Shown: positions 32,363-41,385 of the stretch, piece after piece
Numbering within the stretch: the stretch's first letter is position 1
Layout: each line of letters begins with the position of its first letter
From: Glycomyces sp. NRRL B-16210
GTDB taxonomy: Bacteria; Actinomycetota; Actinomycetes; Mycobacteriales; Micromonosporaceae
Direction of reading: 5' to 3'
DNA length: 64,000 bases
Assembly: GCF_000719515.1 (NCBI RefSeq)
Contig: NZ_JOGR01000003.1
Coordinates: forward strand, 375,177-439,176
Notes under the pieces: generated by a model
Told to the model about the DNA's origin: nothing
The model's input: the letters and a program-made list of their open reading frames with translations, nothing else
The model's database searches: none
Translations under genes and position numbers: made by a program

Positions 32363-32477
32363 GTGTCTCACCGTTCTGTCGAGGGCTGTTGCGAGCACTG
32401 CTGCAAGGACGTGGGGTTGTGTGATGTATTAGAGGTGCGGTGGACGCGAATGCCCATATGAACCGAAACAAGTCGGT

Positions 32478-32494
32478 CGTCACGAAGCGTGACG
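32478..32494. promoter_or_regulatory. Inverted repeat upstream of the HTH/bS22 genes
   Basis: CGTCACG, AAG, CGTGACG: perfect 7-base arms in an AT-rich stretch between the metalloprotease stop and the HTH gene. It could be an operator for the HTH operon or a weak terminator; no T run is present. Confidence 0.4.
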
Positions 32495-32560
32495 TTGATG
32501 TATTTCGATTGGGATGTTGCTCATGTTACGGCAGTCCGGGCCACCCGGCAACACCCGATC

Positions 32561-34297
32561 TCACACGGTCTGGGCAATGAAGGCCGTAATCTCCTCCATC
32601 AGCGCCGCGTAGCTCTTCCCGTAGACGGCCTCGGCCGCATCGGACGCCCGCGTGCCCTCGCGCGCGGTCGATCCGAAGAACTCGGCGAACTCGTCGACCC
32701 CGTAGGTGTCGATGACGTAGTGGACCGCGAGGAACCCGCAGCCGTACTTGCCCGAGCCCGCGAGCGTGTCGTCGTCCTGGTCGGGCGGGAGGATGTCGCT
32801 CTCGCAGCCGCCCTTGGCCACGTAGTCGCGCACGTCCCACATCCGGTCGTAGTCGGCGAGGTCCTTGTCGCCGTGGTCGATGTACTCGGCGATCCCCTCG
32901 ACCATCCACCAGGTGTCGTCGGCGTAGCGCTCCGACGGCGCGGCCCACAGCGTCACCGCGTGCCCCAGCTCGTGCCGGATCACGCTCGTGAGGCCCGCGC
33001 CCCAGCCGGTCCGGTCCACGCCCATGACCGTGGCGTACGTCGAGGGCTGGCGCGAACCGTCCACCGTGCCCGACAGCGGCAGGGCGAACCCGAGCACGTC
33101 CTCGGAGTCCCACATCCCGCCGAACCAGGTGTCGAACTCCTCGTCGCTGGCGATGTAGATGACGTACCGGTCCGGCCGCTCCCAGTAGGCCCACTCGTCC
33201 GCGTTCACCGCGGCGGCCTCCGAGATCGCCAGCGCCTCGTCCAAGCGGTCGGCCATCGAGACCGGCACGGCCGTGACGGTGCGGTCGCCGACGGCCGCGA
33301 CCAGGTCGGTGACCTCCCACGGGTGCGGGCCCTCGCCGAACTCGGAGTCGGACACCTCGATCATGACCATGCCGTTGTCGCCGGCGCGCCAACGCGTGTC
33401 GAAGACGATGTCGGCGGCCTTGCAGACGTCGGCCGGCTCCACGAAGCAGTAGGAGACGGCGACGGCGACGTCGTACAGCGGGACCGCGCCCGAGGCGTCC
33501 TCCAGCGGGCCCGAGGCGATCTTGTAGTCGAAGCGGGAGACCTGCATGGACGTGAGCGACTCGTACCGGCGGGTCATCTGGTCGTGCAAGGTCGGGTCGA
33601 AGGCGGCGAGCCAGCCTTCGAGGCTGCCGTTGAGCAGCGACTCGGCCTGGGCGTCGAGGACGAGCTGGGCCTGGTCCTTGAGGTAGGCGAGGATCTCCGA
33701 CTGGTCGGCGTCCGGGCCGGGGCTGGGGACGGTGCCCTCGCCGGGCTGGACGGCGAGGCCTTCGAGGTCGCCGGTGTCGGCGGACAGGGGGCCGGGGCGC
33801 CAGCCGTTGGCGAGCGCGCCGCCGAAGACGGAGGCGCCGACCAGGAGGATGACGACCAGGACCGTGCCGATGCGCGAGCGCTTGGGCTCGGGCCGCGGCG
33901 CGTAGATCGGGGCGGGGCCGCCGGGCCAGGGGGGCATGGCGCTGAGCGGGATCGGGCCGGGCGGGACGGTTCCGTGAGGGACCCCGGGCGGCATCGCGGC
34001 GGGGTGGCCGGGCCCGTGAGGGGCGCCGGGGGGCATGGAGCCGGGCGGGGCCATGTCGACCGGCATCGCCGAGGGCGGGGCGGTCGGCTCGGGGAGCGGC
34101 GGGGCCGCGGACGCGTACGGGAGGGCCCCGTCGCCGGCCTGCGGCAGCACCGGTCCCGGGGAGGCGCCGTGGGGGGTGTCGGAGGCGGGGCGCTGGCCGG
34201 GCACGTGAGGAGCCGGACCGAGCGGTCCGGGCCCGGATTCGCCGGGGCGGCCGTGCTCGGGAGTGTCCGGGGTGAAGTCCTCGGGGGCTTGAGTCAC
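32561..34297 (-). CDS. Membrane-anchored putative zinc metallopeptidase with proline-rich cytoplasmic tail
   Basis: A 578-residue protein of unknown exact family. Residues 1-140 are proline/glycine-rich and disordered. One transmembrane helix follows (143-164, preceded by KRSR), giving an N-in orientation, and then an extracellular part. Residues 200-320 resemble an NTF2-like or similar alpha+beta domain. Residues 345-575 contain RHELGHAVTLW (His442, Glu443, His446) and, 20 residues on, WMVEGIAEYIDHG, where Glu467 or Glu471 would be the third zinc ligand, a gluzincin (Peptidase_MA-like) layout. GTG start without obvious Shine-Dalgarno. Substrate unknown; cell-surface protein turnover is a guess. 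Confidence 0.7.
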   Translation of the reverse strand: MTQAPEDFTPDTPEHGRPGESGPGPLGPAPHVPGQRPASDTPHGASPGPVLPQAGDGALPYASAAPPLPEPTAPPSAMPVDMAPPGSMPPGAPHGPGHPAAMPPGVPHGTVPPGPIPLSAMPPWPGGPAPIYAPRPEPKRSRIGTVLVVILLVGASVFGGALANGWRPGPLSADTGDLEGLAVQPGEGTVPSPGPDADQSEILAYLKDQAQLVLDAQAESLLNGSLEGWLAAFDPTLHDQMTRRYESLTSMQVSRFDYKIASGPLEDASGAVPLYDVAVAVSYCFVEPADVCKAADIVFDTRWRAGDNGMVMIEVSDSEFGEGPHPWEVTDLVAAVGDRTVTAVPVSMADRLDEALAISEAAAVNADEWAYWERPDRYVIYIASDEEFDTWFGGMWDSEDVLGFALPLSGTVDGSRQPSTYATVMGVDRTGWGAGLTSVIRHELGHAVTLWAAPSERYADDTWWMVEGIAEYIDHGDKDLADYDRMWDVRDYVAKGGCESDILPPDQDDDTLAGSGKYGCGFLAVHYVIDTYGVDEFAEFFGSTAREGTRASDAAEAVYGKSYAALMEEITAFIAQTV

Positions 34298-34390
34298 GCT
34301 CGCAACTGTAGTCGCCGATCGCTACCTGCGCGAGACGCGAGCGGTGCTTGTGCGCTGGAGGTCCGCCCCCGCGAGAGGGGGCTCACGGAA

Positions 34391-34415
34391 ACGGCCGCGG
34401 GGAGCCCGCGGCCGT
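34391..34415. terminator. Hairpin terminator of the proline dehydrogenase gene
   Basis: ACGGCCGCGGG and CCCGCGGCCGT form an 11-base-pair stem with loop GAG, ten bases past the stop of the minus-strand gene. Confidence 0.75.
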
Positions 34416-34424
34416 CTCACAGCG

Positions 34425-35345
34425 CTAGGACTTGGTCCACAGGGAGCGGGCGAAGACGGCGAGGTTCGCGGGGCGCTCGGCCATGCGGCGCATGAGGTAG
34501 CCGTACCACTGGTCGCCGTAGGGCACGTAGACGCGGACGCGGTAGCCCTCGCCGGCGAGGCGGAGCTGCTCGGCGGGGCGGATGCCGTAGAGCATCTGGA
34601 ACTCGAAGGAGTCCTTGTCGCGGTCGTACCAGCGGGCGCGGTCGATGCCGATCTCGATGAGGCGCGGGTCGTGCGTGGCGAGCATCGGGTAGCCCTCGCC
34701 GGCCATGAGGGCGTTGATGCAGCGCACGTAGGAGCGGTCGACGTCGAGGCTGCGCTGGTAGGCGACGGTCTCGGGCTCCTTGTAGGCACCCTTGCACAGG
34801 CGGATGCGCGATTTGGGGACGGCCTGGGACTTGCAGTCGTCCTCGGTGCGGCGCAGGTAGGCCTGGAGGACCGCGCCGGTGTCGTCGAACTCCTCGCGCA
34901 GGCGCTGGACGATCTCCAGGGTCGAGTCGGTGACCGTGTGGTCCTCCATGTCGACGGTGACCGTGGTCCCGGCGTCGGCGGCGGCCTCGCAGATGTCGCG
35001 GGCGCGGTCGTAGGCGAGTTCGGCGTCGATGCGCTGGCCGAGGGCCGAGAGCTTGACGCTGATCTCGGCGGAGGCGGCGAGGCCGGCCTCGTCCAGCGCG
35101 GCGAGGAGGCGCCGGTACTCGTCGCGGGTGGCGTCGGCCTGCTCGACGACGACCGTGTCCTCCCCGAGGTAGTCGAGGCTGGCGAGCAGTCCGTCGGCGG
35201 CCAGGGCCCGGGTCGTGGCGACCGCTTCGGCGGTGGTCTCGCCGGCGACGTAGCGGCGGACGAGCGAGCGGGAGACCGGAGCGGTGCCGACCAGGCGCTC
35301 GATCTTCGATGACCGTGCGGCGGCGAGAATGACAGAACGCAGCAT
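34425..35345 (-). CDS. Proline dehydrogenase (monofunctional)
   Basis: A 306-residue FAD enzyme oxidising L-proline to pyrroline-5-carboxylate, passing electrons to the quinone pool. It is the stand-alone type found in Gram-positives. The barrel strands EISVKLSALG and VTVDMEDH, and RIRLCKGAY, are typical, as is the C-terminal YVPYGDQWYGYLMRRMAERPAN with the paired arginines that bind the substrate carboxylate. ATG 35345 has no Shine-Dalgarno but TACGCT lies eight bases upstream, suggesting a leaderless mRNA. No P5C dehydrogenase gene is adjacent. Confidence 0.92.
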   Translation of the reverse strand: MLRSVILAAARSSKIERLVGTAPVSRSLVRRYVAGETTAEAVATTRALAADGLLASLDYLGEDTVVVEQADATRDEYRRLLAALDEAGLAASAEISVKLSALGQRIDAELAYDRARDICEAAADAGTTVTVDMEDHTVTDSTLEIVQRLREEFDDTGAVLQAYLRRTEDDCKSQAVPKSRIRLCKGAYKEPETVAYQRSLDVDRSYVRCINALMAGEGYPMLATHDPRLIEIGIDRARWYDRDKDSFEFQMLYGIRPAEQLRLAGEGYRVRVYVPYGDQWYGYLMRRMAERPANLAVFARSLWTKS

Positions 35346-35489
35346 GGTTGCAGCGTAGCCGCCCGCTTCCGGCGATCAGGTCACGGTGGGATAACAGATG
35401 GCATGAGGCATTCGAAACCAAGCCCGATTCACCGAGCAATGCTCGCCTTCCAAGGCGGCGGCGGGATCGGACTCGGTGATGCGGCGGGT

Positions 35490-36020
35490 TCAGGCGGGCA
35501 GGCGGCGGGTCACCTCGAGGTCGGGGCGGCGGCGGGCGAGCGTCCATCCGAAGGGGACGGCCGCGTCGTCGACGATGACGACCCGCTCGGCGCGGTCGAG
35601 CCCGAGGTCGCCGACGCGGCGCAGGGCGAGGCGGCGCAGCGCCCGGCCGCGGAAGACCCGGTAGACGGGCCAGAACAGGCGCCTGCGGCAGAGGCGGGCG
35701 GCCTTGGCGTGCGCGGAGGCGGCCTTGCCGAGGGCCTTGCCCGGCGCGCCCGGGAGGCGCGCTCCCGCGCGGCGCAGGAGCGCTCCGGGGCCGCGTTCGA
35801 GCGCGAGACTCAGCCGCACGAAGGGACGGCGGTTCTCGCCGGGGCCGATCGACACGGACCGGGCGGCGGGGTGGAGCGCCTCGGCGCGCGTCCAAGCCTG
35901 GCCGCCTTCGGCGGTGAGGACGGTGACGGCCACGCCTTCGGCGGCGGCGGACTCGATGAAGCGGTTGACGCGCCCGACCGGGCCGCCGGAGAAGACGACC
36001 ACGACGACACTGCGGCTCAT
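35490..36020 (-). CDS. Small half-glycosyltransferase-like protein A
   Basis: A 176-residue protein of unknown function. It begins with a Rossmann-like strand-loop (SRSVVVVVFSGGPVGRVNRF) and TVLTAEGG, as in the N-terminal domain of GT-B glycosyltransferases. It then has a basic helical middle and ends with ERVVIVDDAAVPFGWTLARRRP, without any C-terminal donor-binding domain. It has the same size and plan as the product of 37329-37868. The start overlaps the stop of the upstream glycosyltransferase by four bases (ATGA), so it is translated in the same operon and is not a stray fragment. Confidence 0.65.
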   Translation of the reverse strand: MSRSVVVVVFSGGPVGRVNRFIESAAAEGVAVTVLTAEGGQAWTRAEALHPAARSVSIGPGENRRPFVRLSLALERGPGALLRRAGARLPGAPGKALGKAASAHAKAARLCRRRLFWPVYRVFRGRALRRLALRRVGDLGLDRAERVVIVDDAAVPFGWTLARRRPDLEVTRRLPA

Positions 36021-37339
36021 CGGCGGCCCCCGGCGATCGCGCGGGCGCGCTCCAAAAGCGGGGCCAGGGCCTTGTCGCGGGTGAAGGCCGCGCCGTACTC
36101 GCGTGCGGCCCCGCGGATCCGGGGGTCGGCGCGCACGGCCGCGTCGCCGGCCTCGGCCATGGCGCGGGCGAGGTGGTCGGCGTCGAGGCTCTCGGGGCGA
36201 AACCACAGCGGATAGCGGCGGAGCATCGCCTCGGCGGCGCTGCCGGGTTCGTGCACCGAGACGATGGGCTTGCCGACGGCCATGTACTCGAAGATCTTCC
36301 CCGAGGTGACGTATTTGGAGCCGCCGGCGAGGAAGACCAGGACGTCGCTGTCGGCGTACACGCCGCCGAGGGCGGTCTTGGAGACCGGGCCGCGGTAGCG
36401 CACGTCGCCCTCGCCGCCCAGTTCGAGGCCGAGGTCGGCGCGGAGCTTCTCGGGGCTGTGCGCGAAGAAGCCGAGGTGCCCGTACAGGTCCAAGGTCGCG
36501 CCCGCGTGGTCGCCGCGGCCGGTCATGGCGCGGAAGCCGTCGATCATCTCGCGCACCGGCTGGTTCGCGGTGAGGGTGCCGACGTAGGCGTAGGAGAGGG
36601 GGCCGCCGGGGGCGCCGTCGGTGGCCGCGGGGTCGAGGACGTCGGAGTCCCAGCCGTTGGGGACCACCATCATGCGGTCGGCGGTGCCCGGGTAGCGGCC
36701 GGCGTGCCAGTCGCGGAGGGCGTCGTTGACGAACACGGCGGCGCTCGCGCGGGCCATGACGCGCCGCTCCCACTTCCAGGCCGGGTGCCCGGGCGGGAAG
36801 GCCTCGGCGTTGGCGAACAGGTCGAGCGTCCAGGAGTCGCGGTAGTCCACGACGTACGGCACGCCGGTGATGCGGGAGAGGGCCCAGGCCGCGGCGAAGG
36901 AGGCGAACGGGTTGCCGGTGGCGAGCACGAGGTCGAAGGGCCGGCGGCGGTGGAGGCCGCGGGCCTCGATGACGCTGCGGCGCGCCCACGAGTGGTACTG
37001 CTCGGGGAAGATCCGCCGCTGCTTCCACTCGTGGAGGCGCCGGGCCGCGCGGGGGGCGTTGCCGCGGAAGCGCCCGTAGCGGGCGAGGTCGGTCTCCCAG
37101 GGGAAGAAGTCCATGTCGGGGGCGAGCTGGGTGATCTCGGGGCGGACGGCGTCGGCGAGGGCCTCGTCGGTGGAGCCGGTGACCTCGCGGTAGAAGCGGT
37201 CGGGGGCTCGCATGACGGTGACGTCCCAGCCGTCCTCGGCGAAGTGCTCGGCCGTGGCGCGGGCCCGGTAGACGCCGGAGGCGCGCGAGGGCGGGAAGTA
37301 GAACGCGAGGTAGAGCAGGCGGGGGCGGTCAGCGGGCAT
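36017..37339 (-). CDS. GT4-like glycosyltransferase
   Basis: A 440-residue GT-B glycosyltransferase. The N-terminal domain begins LLYLAFYFPPSRASGVYRA, the usual start of WbuB/Cap-type family 4 enzymes, and the C-terminal domain contains SYAYVGTLTANQPVREMIDGF and the donor-binding SGKIFEYMAVGKPIVSV. No signal peptide; a peripheral membrane enzyme acting on a lipid-linked sugar is expected. Its ends overlap both neighbours (ATGA with the downstream gene, 11 bases with the upstream gene), so the operon order is fixed. Sugar specificity unknown. Confidence 0.85.
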   Translation of the reverse strand: MPADRPRLLYLAFYFPPSRASGVYRARATAEHFAEDGWDVTVMRAPDRFYREVTGSTDEALADAVRPEITQLAPDMDFFPWETDLARYGRFRGNAPRAARRLHEWKQRRIFPEQYHSWARRSVIEARGLHRRRPFDLVLATGNPFASFAAAWALSRITGVPYVVDYRDSWTLDLFANAEAFPPGHPAWKWERRVMARASAAVFVNDALRDWHAGRYPGTADRMMVVPNGWDSDVLDPAATDGAPGGPLSYAYVGTLTANQPVREMIDGFRAMTGRGDHAGATLDLYGHLGFFAHSPEKLRADLGLELGGEGDVRYRGPVSKTALGGVYADSDVLVFLAGGSKYVTSGKIFEYMAVGKPIVSVHEPGSAAEAMLRRYPLWFRPESLDADHLARAMAEAGDAAVRADPRIRGAAREYGAAFTRDKALAPLLERARAIAGGRR

Positions 37340-37868
37340 CGCGGGCCTCGGCGAAGTCCTCGTAGGTGTAGGTGGTGCGCAGTTCCGGGCGCCGGTCCAG
37401 GAGCGCGGGCAGGTCGTCGGCGAGCAGGTCGATCGCGCCCGGCTCGCTCAGGACGAGCCAGTCGTAGCGGTGCTCCTCGATCAGGGCCAGGACCGCGGCG
37501 CGGCGGTAGGCGAAGTGGACCTCGGCGGTGCGGCGCTTGCGGCGGCGGTCGAGCGGGCCGGTGACCCGGCGGTTCCACGCTCGCAGCGCCCCGGCGGCGG
37601 GCCCGGCGAGCGGACCGCGACCGAGGCGGCGCAGGAGGCCGCGCGGGAGCCGGTACAGCAGGGCGGTCGCGAGCGCCGACTCCGGGGCGCGGCGGCCGGC
37701 GGGGTGGAGCCAGTGGGCGGTGACGCGGGCGTCGAGCGGGTGCTCGTCCCAGTGGGGCCTGCGGGCGGCGGCGAGGTGGACCTCGTGGCCGTCCGCGGCG
37801 GCCCGGCGGGTCTCGGACTCGATCGCGCGGTAGCGCTTGGCGACGGGCGCGGCGTAGAGGATCTTCAC
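37329..37868 (-). CDS. Small half-glycosyltransferase-like protein B
   Basis: A 179-residue protein resembling the N-terminal half of a GT-B enzyme: MKILYAAPVAKRYRAIESETRRAAADGHEVHLAAA, a tryptophan/histidine segment HWLHPAGRR, a basic middle and the strand YDWLVLSEPGAIDLL near the end. It shares layout with the gene at 35490-36020. GTG start overlapping the preceding gene by four bases. It may pair with a full-length glycosyltransferase, or bind an acceptor, as two-component glycosyltransferases such as Alg13/Alg14 do; this is inference only. Confidence 0.62.
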   Translation of the reverse strand: MKILYAAPVAKRYRAIESETRRAAADGHEVHLAAARRPHWDEHPLDARVTAHWLHPAGRRAPESALATALLYRLPRGLLRRLGRGPLAGPAAGALRAWNRRVTGPLDRRRKRRTAEVHFAYRRAAVLALIEEHRYDWLVLSEPGAIDLLADDLPALLDRRPELRTTYTYEDFAEARDAR

Positions 37869-39076
37869 GGCCGCACCGCCTCGGGCGCGGGGGCGTCCCA
37901 GGCCGCGAAGTGCTGGCGCGCGACCGCCTCGTGGCCGTAGCGGGCCGCGAGGCGGGTGCGGGCGCGGGCGAGGTCGAGCCCGGAAGGAAAGCGCCCGCGC
38001 AGGTCGGCGTAGCCCTCGGCGAGGACCGCCGGGTCGTCGTCGACCTCGATGAACGCCCCGCAGGCGGCCTCAATCCCTTCGAGGGCGTGCTCGGGGCCGC
38101 CGCTGCGGGTGACCAGGACCGGGAGCCCGGCGGCGACGGCCTCCACGACGACCATGCCGAAGGTCTCGTGGCGGCTGGTGTGGACGAGCAGGTCGTGGTC
38201 GGCCATGATCGCGGCGACCGCGTCGGGTTCGACCGCGCCGCGGAAGTCCACCGCGGCGGCGACGCCGAGTTCGGCCGCGAGGGCTTCGAGGGCCGGGCGC
38301 TCCTTGCCGTCGCCGACGAGCGTGAGCGTCAGGTCGGGGTCCTCGTTGCGGCACAGGGCGAAGCCGCGCAGGAGGTGGTCGATGCGCTTGCGTTCGGTGA
38401 GCGTGGCGACCGAGAGCCAGCGGCGCAGGTCCCGCGGGACCCCGGCGGGGCTGGCGCGGAAGTCGACGGGGTTCGCGATGAATCGGATCTTCTCGGCGTG
38501 GTGGGGGAAGGCGGCGGCGACGAGGTCGCGGAGGGGCTCGCCGACCACGAAGTAGCCGTCGAGGCGGTCGAGGACCGCGTCGTAGCGGTCGCGGGCGCGC
38601 GGCTGCGCGAGGACCTCGGCGAGGAACGAGGCGTGCTCGGTCGCGTAGACCCTCGCGCCGGGCGCGGCGTGTTCGAGGGCGGCCCAGCCGGCGGTGAAGG
38701 GCACGTGGGCGTGCACGATCGGCGCCTCGATCCGCTCGCCGCCGAGTGCGACGGCGAGCCATTCGGCGAAGGCGTCGGACTTGGCGCGCCAGTCCTCGGT
38801 GGGCGGGGCGAGGACCGGGATGCGGTGGAGCGCCGCCCCGGCGACGGTCGCCGATGCCGGCACCGAGCGGGGCAGGAGCCGCCGCTGGGCGCGCCAGATG
38901 CGCCGGCGGCGCTCTGCCGGGCGCAGCACGGTCCAGATGTTCAGGTGGTAGACGTCCAGGCGGTCGCAGCCGGGGGCGACCGCCTCGACCATGGCGCGCA
39001 CGAAGGAGCCGCCGAAGGGCACCTGCGGTTCGGGGTACCAGGGGGTGACGACGGCGACGCGGCGGCCCGGGCTCAC
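37865..39076 (-). CDS. GT4 glycosyltransferase
   Basis: A 403-residue GT-B enzyme. The acceptor domain begins VAVVTPWYPEPQVPFGGSFVRAMVEA and contains HAHVPFTAG and TEHASFL. The donor domain has LSVATLTERKRIDHLLRGF, TLVGDGKER and the family 4 signature HTSRHETFGMVVVEAVAAGLPVLVT with its E-x7-E pair. GTG 39076 overlaps the upstream gene's stop (GTGA). Likely adds one sugar in assembling the surface glycan repeat. The intact E-x7-E motif indicates a retaining enzyme. Confidence 0.9.
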   Translation of the reverse strand: MSPGRRVAVVTPWYPEPQVPFGGSFVRAMVEAVAPGCDRLDVYHLNIWTVLRPAERRRRIWRAQRRLLPRSVPASATVAGAALHRIPVLAPPTEDWRAKSDAFAEWLAVALGGERIEAPIVHAHVPFTAGWAALEHAAPGARVYATEHASFLAEVLAQPRARDRYDAVLDRLDGYFVVGEPLRDLVAAAFPHHAEKIRFIANPVDFRASPAGVPRDLRRWLSVATLTERKRIDHLLRGFALCRNEDPDLTLTLVGDGKERPALEALAAELGVAAAVDFRGAVEPDAVAAIMADHDLLVHTSRHETFGMVVVEAVAAGLPVLVTRSGGPEHALEGIEAACGAFIEVDDDPAVLAEGYADLRGRFPSGLDLARARTRLAARYGHEAVARQHFAAWDAPAPEAVRP

Positions 39077-40581
39077 GCGGCGTCCCGGTGCCTCGGGGCG
39101 CCGACGAGTCCCTCGTAGACCTCGGTGAGGCGCCGGGCCTGGCTCGGCCAGGTCCAGTCCGCGAGGGGCACACGGTCCTCGTAGGCCGCCCTGTAGCGGG
39201 CCGGATCGGCGAGGACGCGCTCGACCGCGGCGGTGAAGCCGTCGAGGTCCTCGGCTTCGAACACCTCGCCTTGGCCGGTGCGGCGCACCAGGTCCGACAT
39301 GGTCTCGACGTCGCTGACGACGATCGGCAGCCGCGCGTGCGAGTACTCGAAGAACTTCGTGATGAGGGAGATCTCGTGGTTGCCCCAGTGGTGGAGCGGG
39401 ATGATCCCTGCGTCGGCCTCGGCGACGAACGGGACCACCTGTCGGTGCGGCACATAGGAGAGCACGTGCACGCGCTTGTCGACGCCGAGTTCGCGGGCGC
39501 GCTCCTCCAGGCCGCGCACGTACTTCCAGTGCGGTTTGGAGACGACGAACGCGGCGTGGACCTCGGGCAGGCGCGGCAGCGCCTCGACCATGATGTGCAG
39601 GCCGCGCTGTTCGAGGGGCGCGCCGCTGTAGACGATGAGCGGCGCGGCCGCGTCGACGCCGCAGCGCTCGCGCAGGCCCGGCGCGGGGGTCTCGGCCTCG
39701 GCGGCGTCGGGGACGTTCATGACCACCGCGGGGGTCTCGGCGAGGCCGTGGCGCTCCTTCACCAGGCGCGCCATGGTGTCCGAGACGGTGACGACCGCGT
39801 CGGCGTAGGGGGCGAACTCCCGCTCGTGGCCCGACTGGGCGGGGTGCCACCACGGGTGGCGCTTCCACGGGTGCATCCCGGGCAGGAACTCGTGGACGTC
39901 CCACACGAGCTTGACGTCGCGGCCGGACGCGGCGGCGCGGAGCTTCGCGCGGGCGCCGACGCCGAGCATCTGGAAGTCGTTGGCGTGGATGAGGTCCGGT
40001 GCGAGCTCGTCGACGACCGGGCCGAAGGCGAGTTCGAGGTCCCACAGGGCCGGGTCGAGCCGCCGCCAGGCGCGGTCGCCGAGGACGCGGAGCCAGAAGG
40101 CCTTGGCGGCCCGCTCGGGGAGCCCGGAGGCGTCGGCGCGCTTGGCGCTCAAGCGGTCGGTGGCGCGCACGCGCAGGTCGACCCAGCGGCGCGCGAGCGC
40201 GAGCGCGGCCCGGCGCGGCAGGAGTCCCGCCTCGCCGCGGCCCGCGAAGGCGCGGGCGGCCCGGGCGGTCTCCAGGTCCGCGCCGCGGGCGCGGATCTGC
40301 GTGCGCCGGTAGGACTTCAGGGGTCCGGGCGGGTACGCCAGGGGCGAGCGGAGCCAGGAGCGGCGGACCTCGTGGCGGCGGACCTCGAACACGCGCTTGG
40401 CCGGGACGAGCCGGACGTGCGCGCCGCCGAGCTCCCACTCCTCGGCGCCGCCGCGGGAGCGGCCGAGGAGGAACACCTCCCAACCGGCAGCGGCCGCCGC
40501 CTCGGCCTCCTTCTGGACACGCGAGTCGCCGACCACGCCGTTCTGCACCAGCATCACCATCCGCCGTGGTCTGGCGTTCAT
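39073..40581 (-). CDS. Glycosyltransferase, paralogue of 42551-44161
   Basis: A 502-residue GT-B protein and the first gene of the five-gene minus-strand operon. Distinctive segments are MLVQNGVVGDSRVQKEAEAA, LVWDVHEFLPGM, PYADAVVTVSDTMARL and LHHWGNHEISLITKFFEYSH. All recur in the 536-residue enzyme encoded divergently at 42551, so the two are paralogues flanking the sugar-nucleotide genes. The group resembles family 4 transferases with an enlarged acceptor domain. ATG 40581 has GGAGGAACG upstream; the longer frame to 40716 is unlikely. Confidence 0.85.
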   Translation of the reverse strand: MNARPRRMVMLVQNGVVGDSRVQKEAEAAAAAGWEVFLLGRSRGGAEEWELGGAHVRLVPAKRVFEVRRHEVRRSWLRSPLAYPPGPLKSYRRTQIRARGADLETARAARAFAGRGEAGLLPRRAALALARRWVDLRVRATDRLSAKRADASGLPERAAKAFWLRVLGDRAWRRLDPALWDLELAFGPVVDELAPDLIHANDFQMLGVGARAKLRAAASGRDVKLVWDVHEFLPGMHPWKRHPWWHPAQSGHEREFAPYADAVVTVSDTMARLVKERHGLAETPAVVMNVPDAAEAETPAPGLRERCGVDAAAPLIVYSGAPLEQRGLHIMVEALPRLPEVHAAFVVSKPHWKYVRGLEERARELGVDKRVHVLSYVPHRQVVPFVAEADAGIIPLHHWGNHEISLITKFFEYSHARLPIVVSDVETMSDLVRRTGQGEVFEAEDLDGFTAAVERVLADPARYRAAYEDRVPLADWTWPSQARRLTEVYEGLVGAPRHRDAA

Positions 40582-40748
40582 CGTTCCTCCGATTGTCGCG
40601 GTGGTCCACCGCCGGGGTACTTCACGGACCACATCGTACGCAATGGTCTCGTTCAACTGGTGTTTCCCTAAATTTCGCACCGTGTGAACAGTGGATTCAG
40701 TTTTCGTTCGCTTCATATTGCCGCGTATTCACCATTCTTTCCGACTCG

Positions 40749-40754
40749 TATAAT
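40749..40754 (+). promoter_or_regulatory. -10 element for the acetyltransferase operon
   Basis: A perfect TATAAT in an AT-rich divergent region (40582-40794), 41 bases before the acetyltransferase start. The best -35 candidate is TTCACC at 40728-40733 (15-base spacer), so spacing is short and the assignment tentative. Confidence 0.5.
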
Positions 40755-40794
40755 CGCTGGCGCACCACTCACTCGACTCACGCGAAGGCTGGGA

Positions 40795-41385
40795 ATGGGA
40801 CACAGGGTCCAGGAATCCGCGCAAGTGCACGGCAGTGCCGAGATCGGCCCCGGCACCGGCGTCTGGGAGCTCGCTCAGATCCGCGAGGGCGCCCGTTTGG
40901 GCGCCGACTGCGTCGTCGGCCGCGGGGTCTACATCGGCACCGGCGTCCAGATCGGCGACAGGGTGAAGATCCAGAACTACGCGCTCGTCTACGAGCCGGC
41001 CCGGCTGGCCGACGGCGTGTTCATCGGCCCGGCCGCGGTGCTCACCAACGACCGCAACCCGCGCGCGGTCACCCCCGAGGGCGAGCGCAAGGGCGCCGCC
41101 GACTGGGAGGCCGTCGGCGTCGACATCGCCGAAGGGGCCTCGATCGGGGCCCGCGCGGTCTGCGTGGCGCCCTTGCGGATCGGGCGGTGGGCCATGGTCG
41201 CGGCCGGGGCGGTCGTCACCCGCGACGTGCCCGACCACGCGCTCGTCATGGGCGTCCCGGCGAAGCGGACCGGGTGGGTCGGGCGCTCCGGCGAGCGGCT
41301 GAAGGACCTCGGCGACGGGCGCTGGGAGTGCCCGGTCGAGGGCGCGGTCTTCATCGAGCGCGAAGGGCGACTGGAGGAGGCGTGA
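40795..41385 (+). CDS. wbpD: UDP-2-acetamido-3-amino sugar N-acetyltransferase, WbpD-like
   Basis: A 196-residue left-handed beta-helix (hexapeptide repeat) acetyltransferase: repeats such as GARLGADCVVGRGVYIGTGVQIGDRVKIQNYALVYE and IAEGASIGARAVCVAPLRIG, then the catalytic-site region LTNDRNPRA. It ends with DHALVMGVPAKRTGWVG, typical of WbpD/WlbB. The family acetylates the 3-amino group of UDP-GlcNAc3NA using acetyl-CoA. The other four enzymes of that pathway lie within 7 kb. ATG 40795 has AAGG upstream; the frame is open to 40684. The stop overlaps the next start (GTGA). Confidence 0.85.
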   Translation: MGHRVQESAQVHGSAEIGPGTGVWELAQIREGARLGADCVVGRGVYIGTGVQIGDRVKIQNYALVYEPARLADGVFIGPAAVLTNDRNPRAVTPEGERKGAADWEAVGVDIAEGASIGARAVCVAPLRIGRWAMVAAGAVVTRDVPDHALVMGVPAKRTGWVGRSGERLKDLGDGRWECPVEGAVFIEREGRLEEA

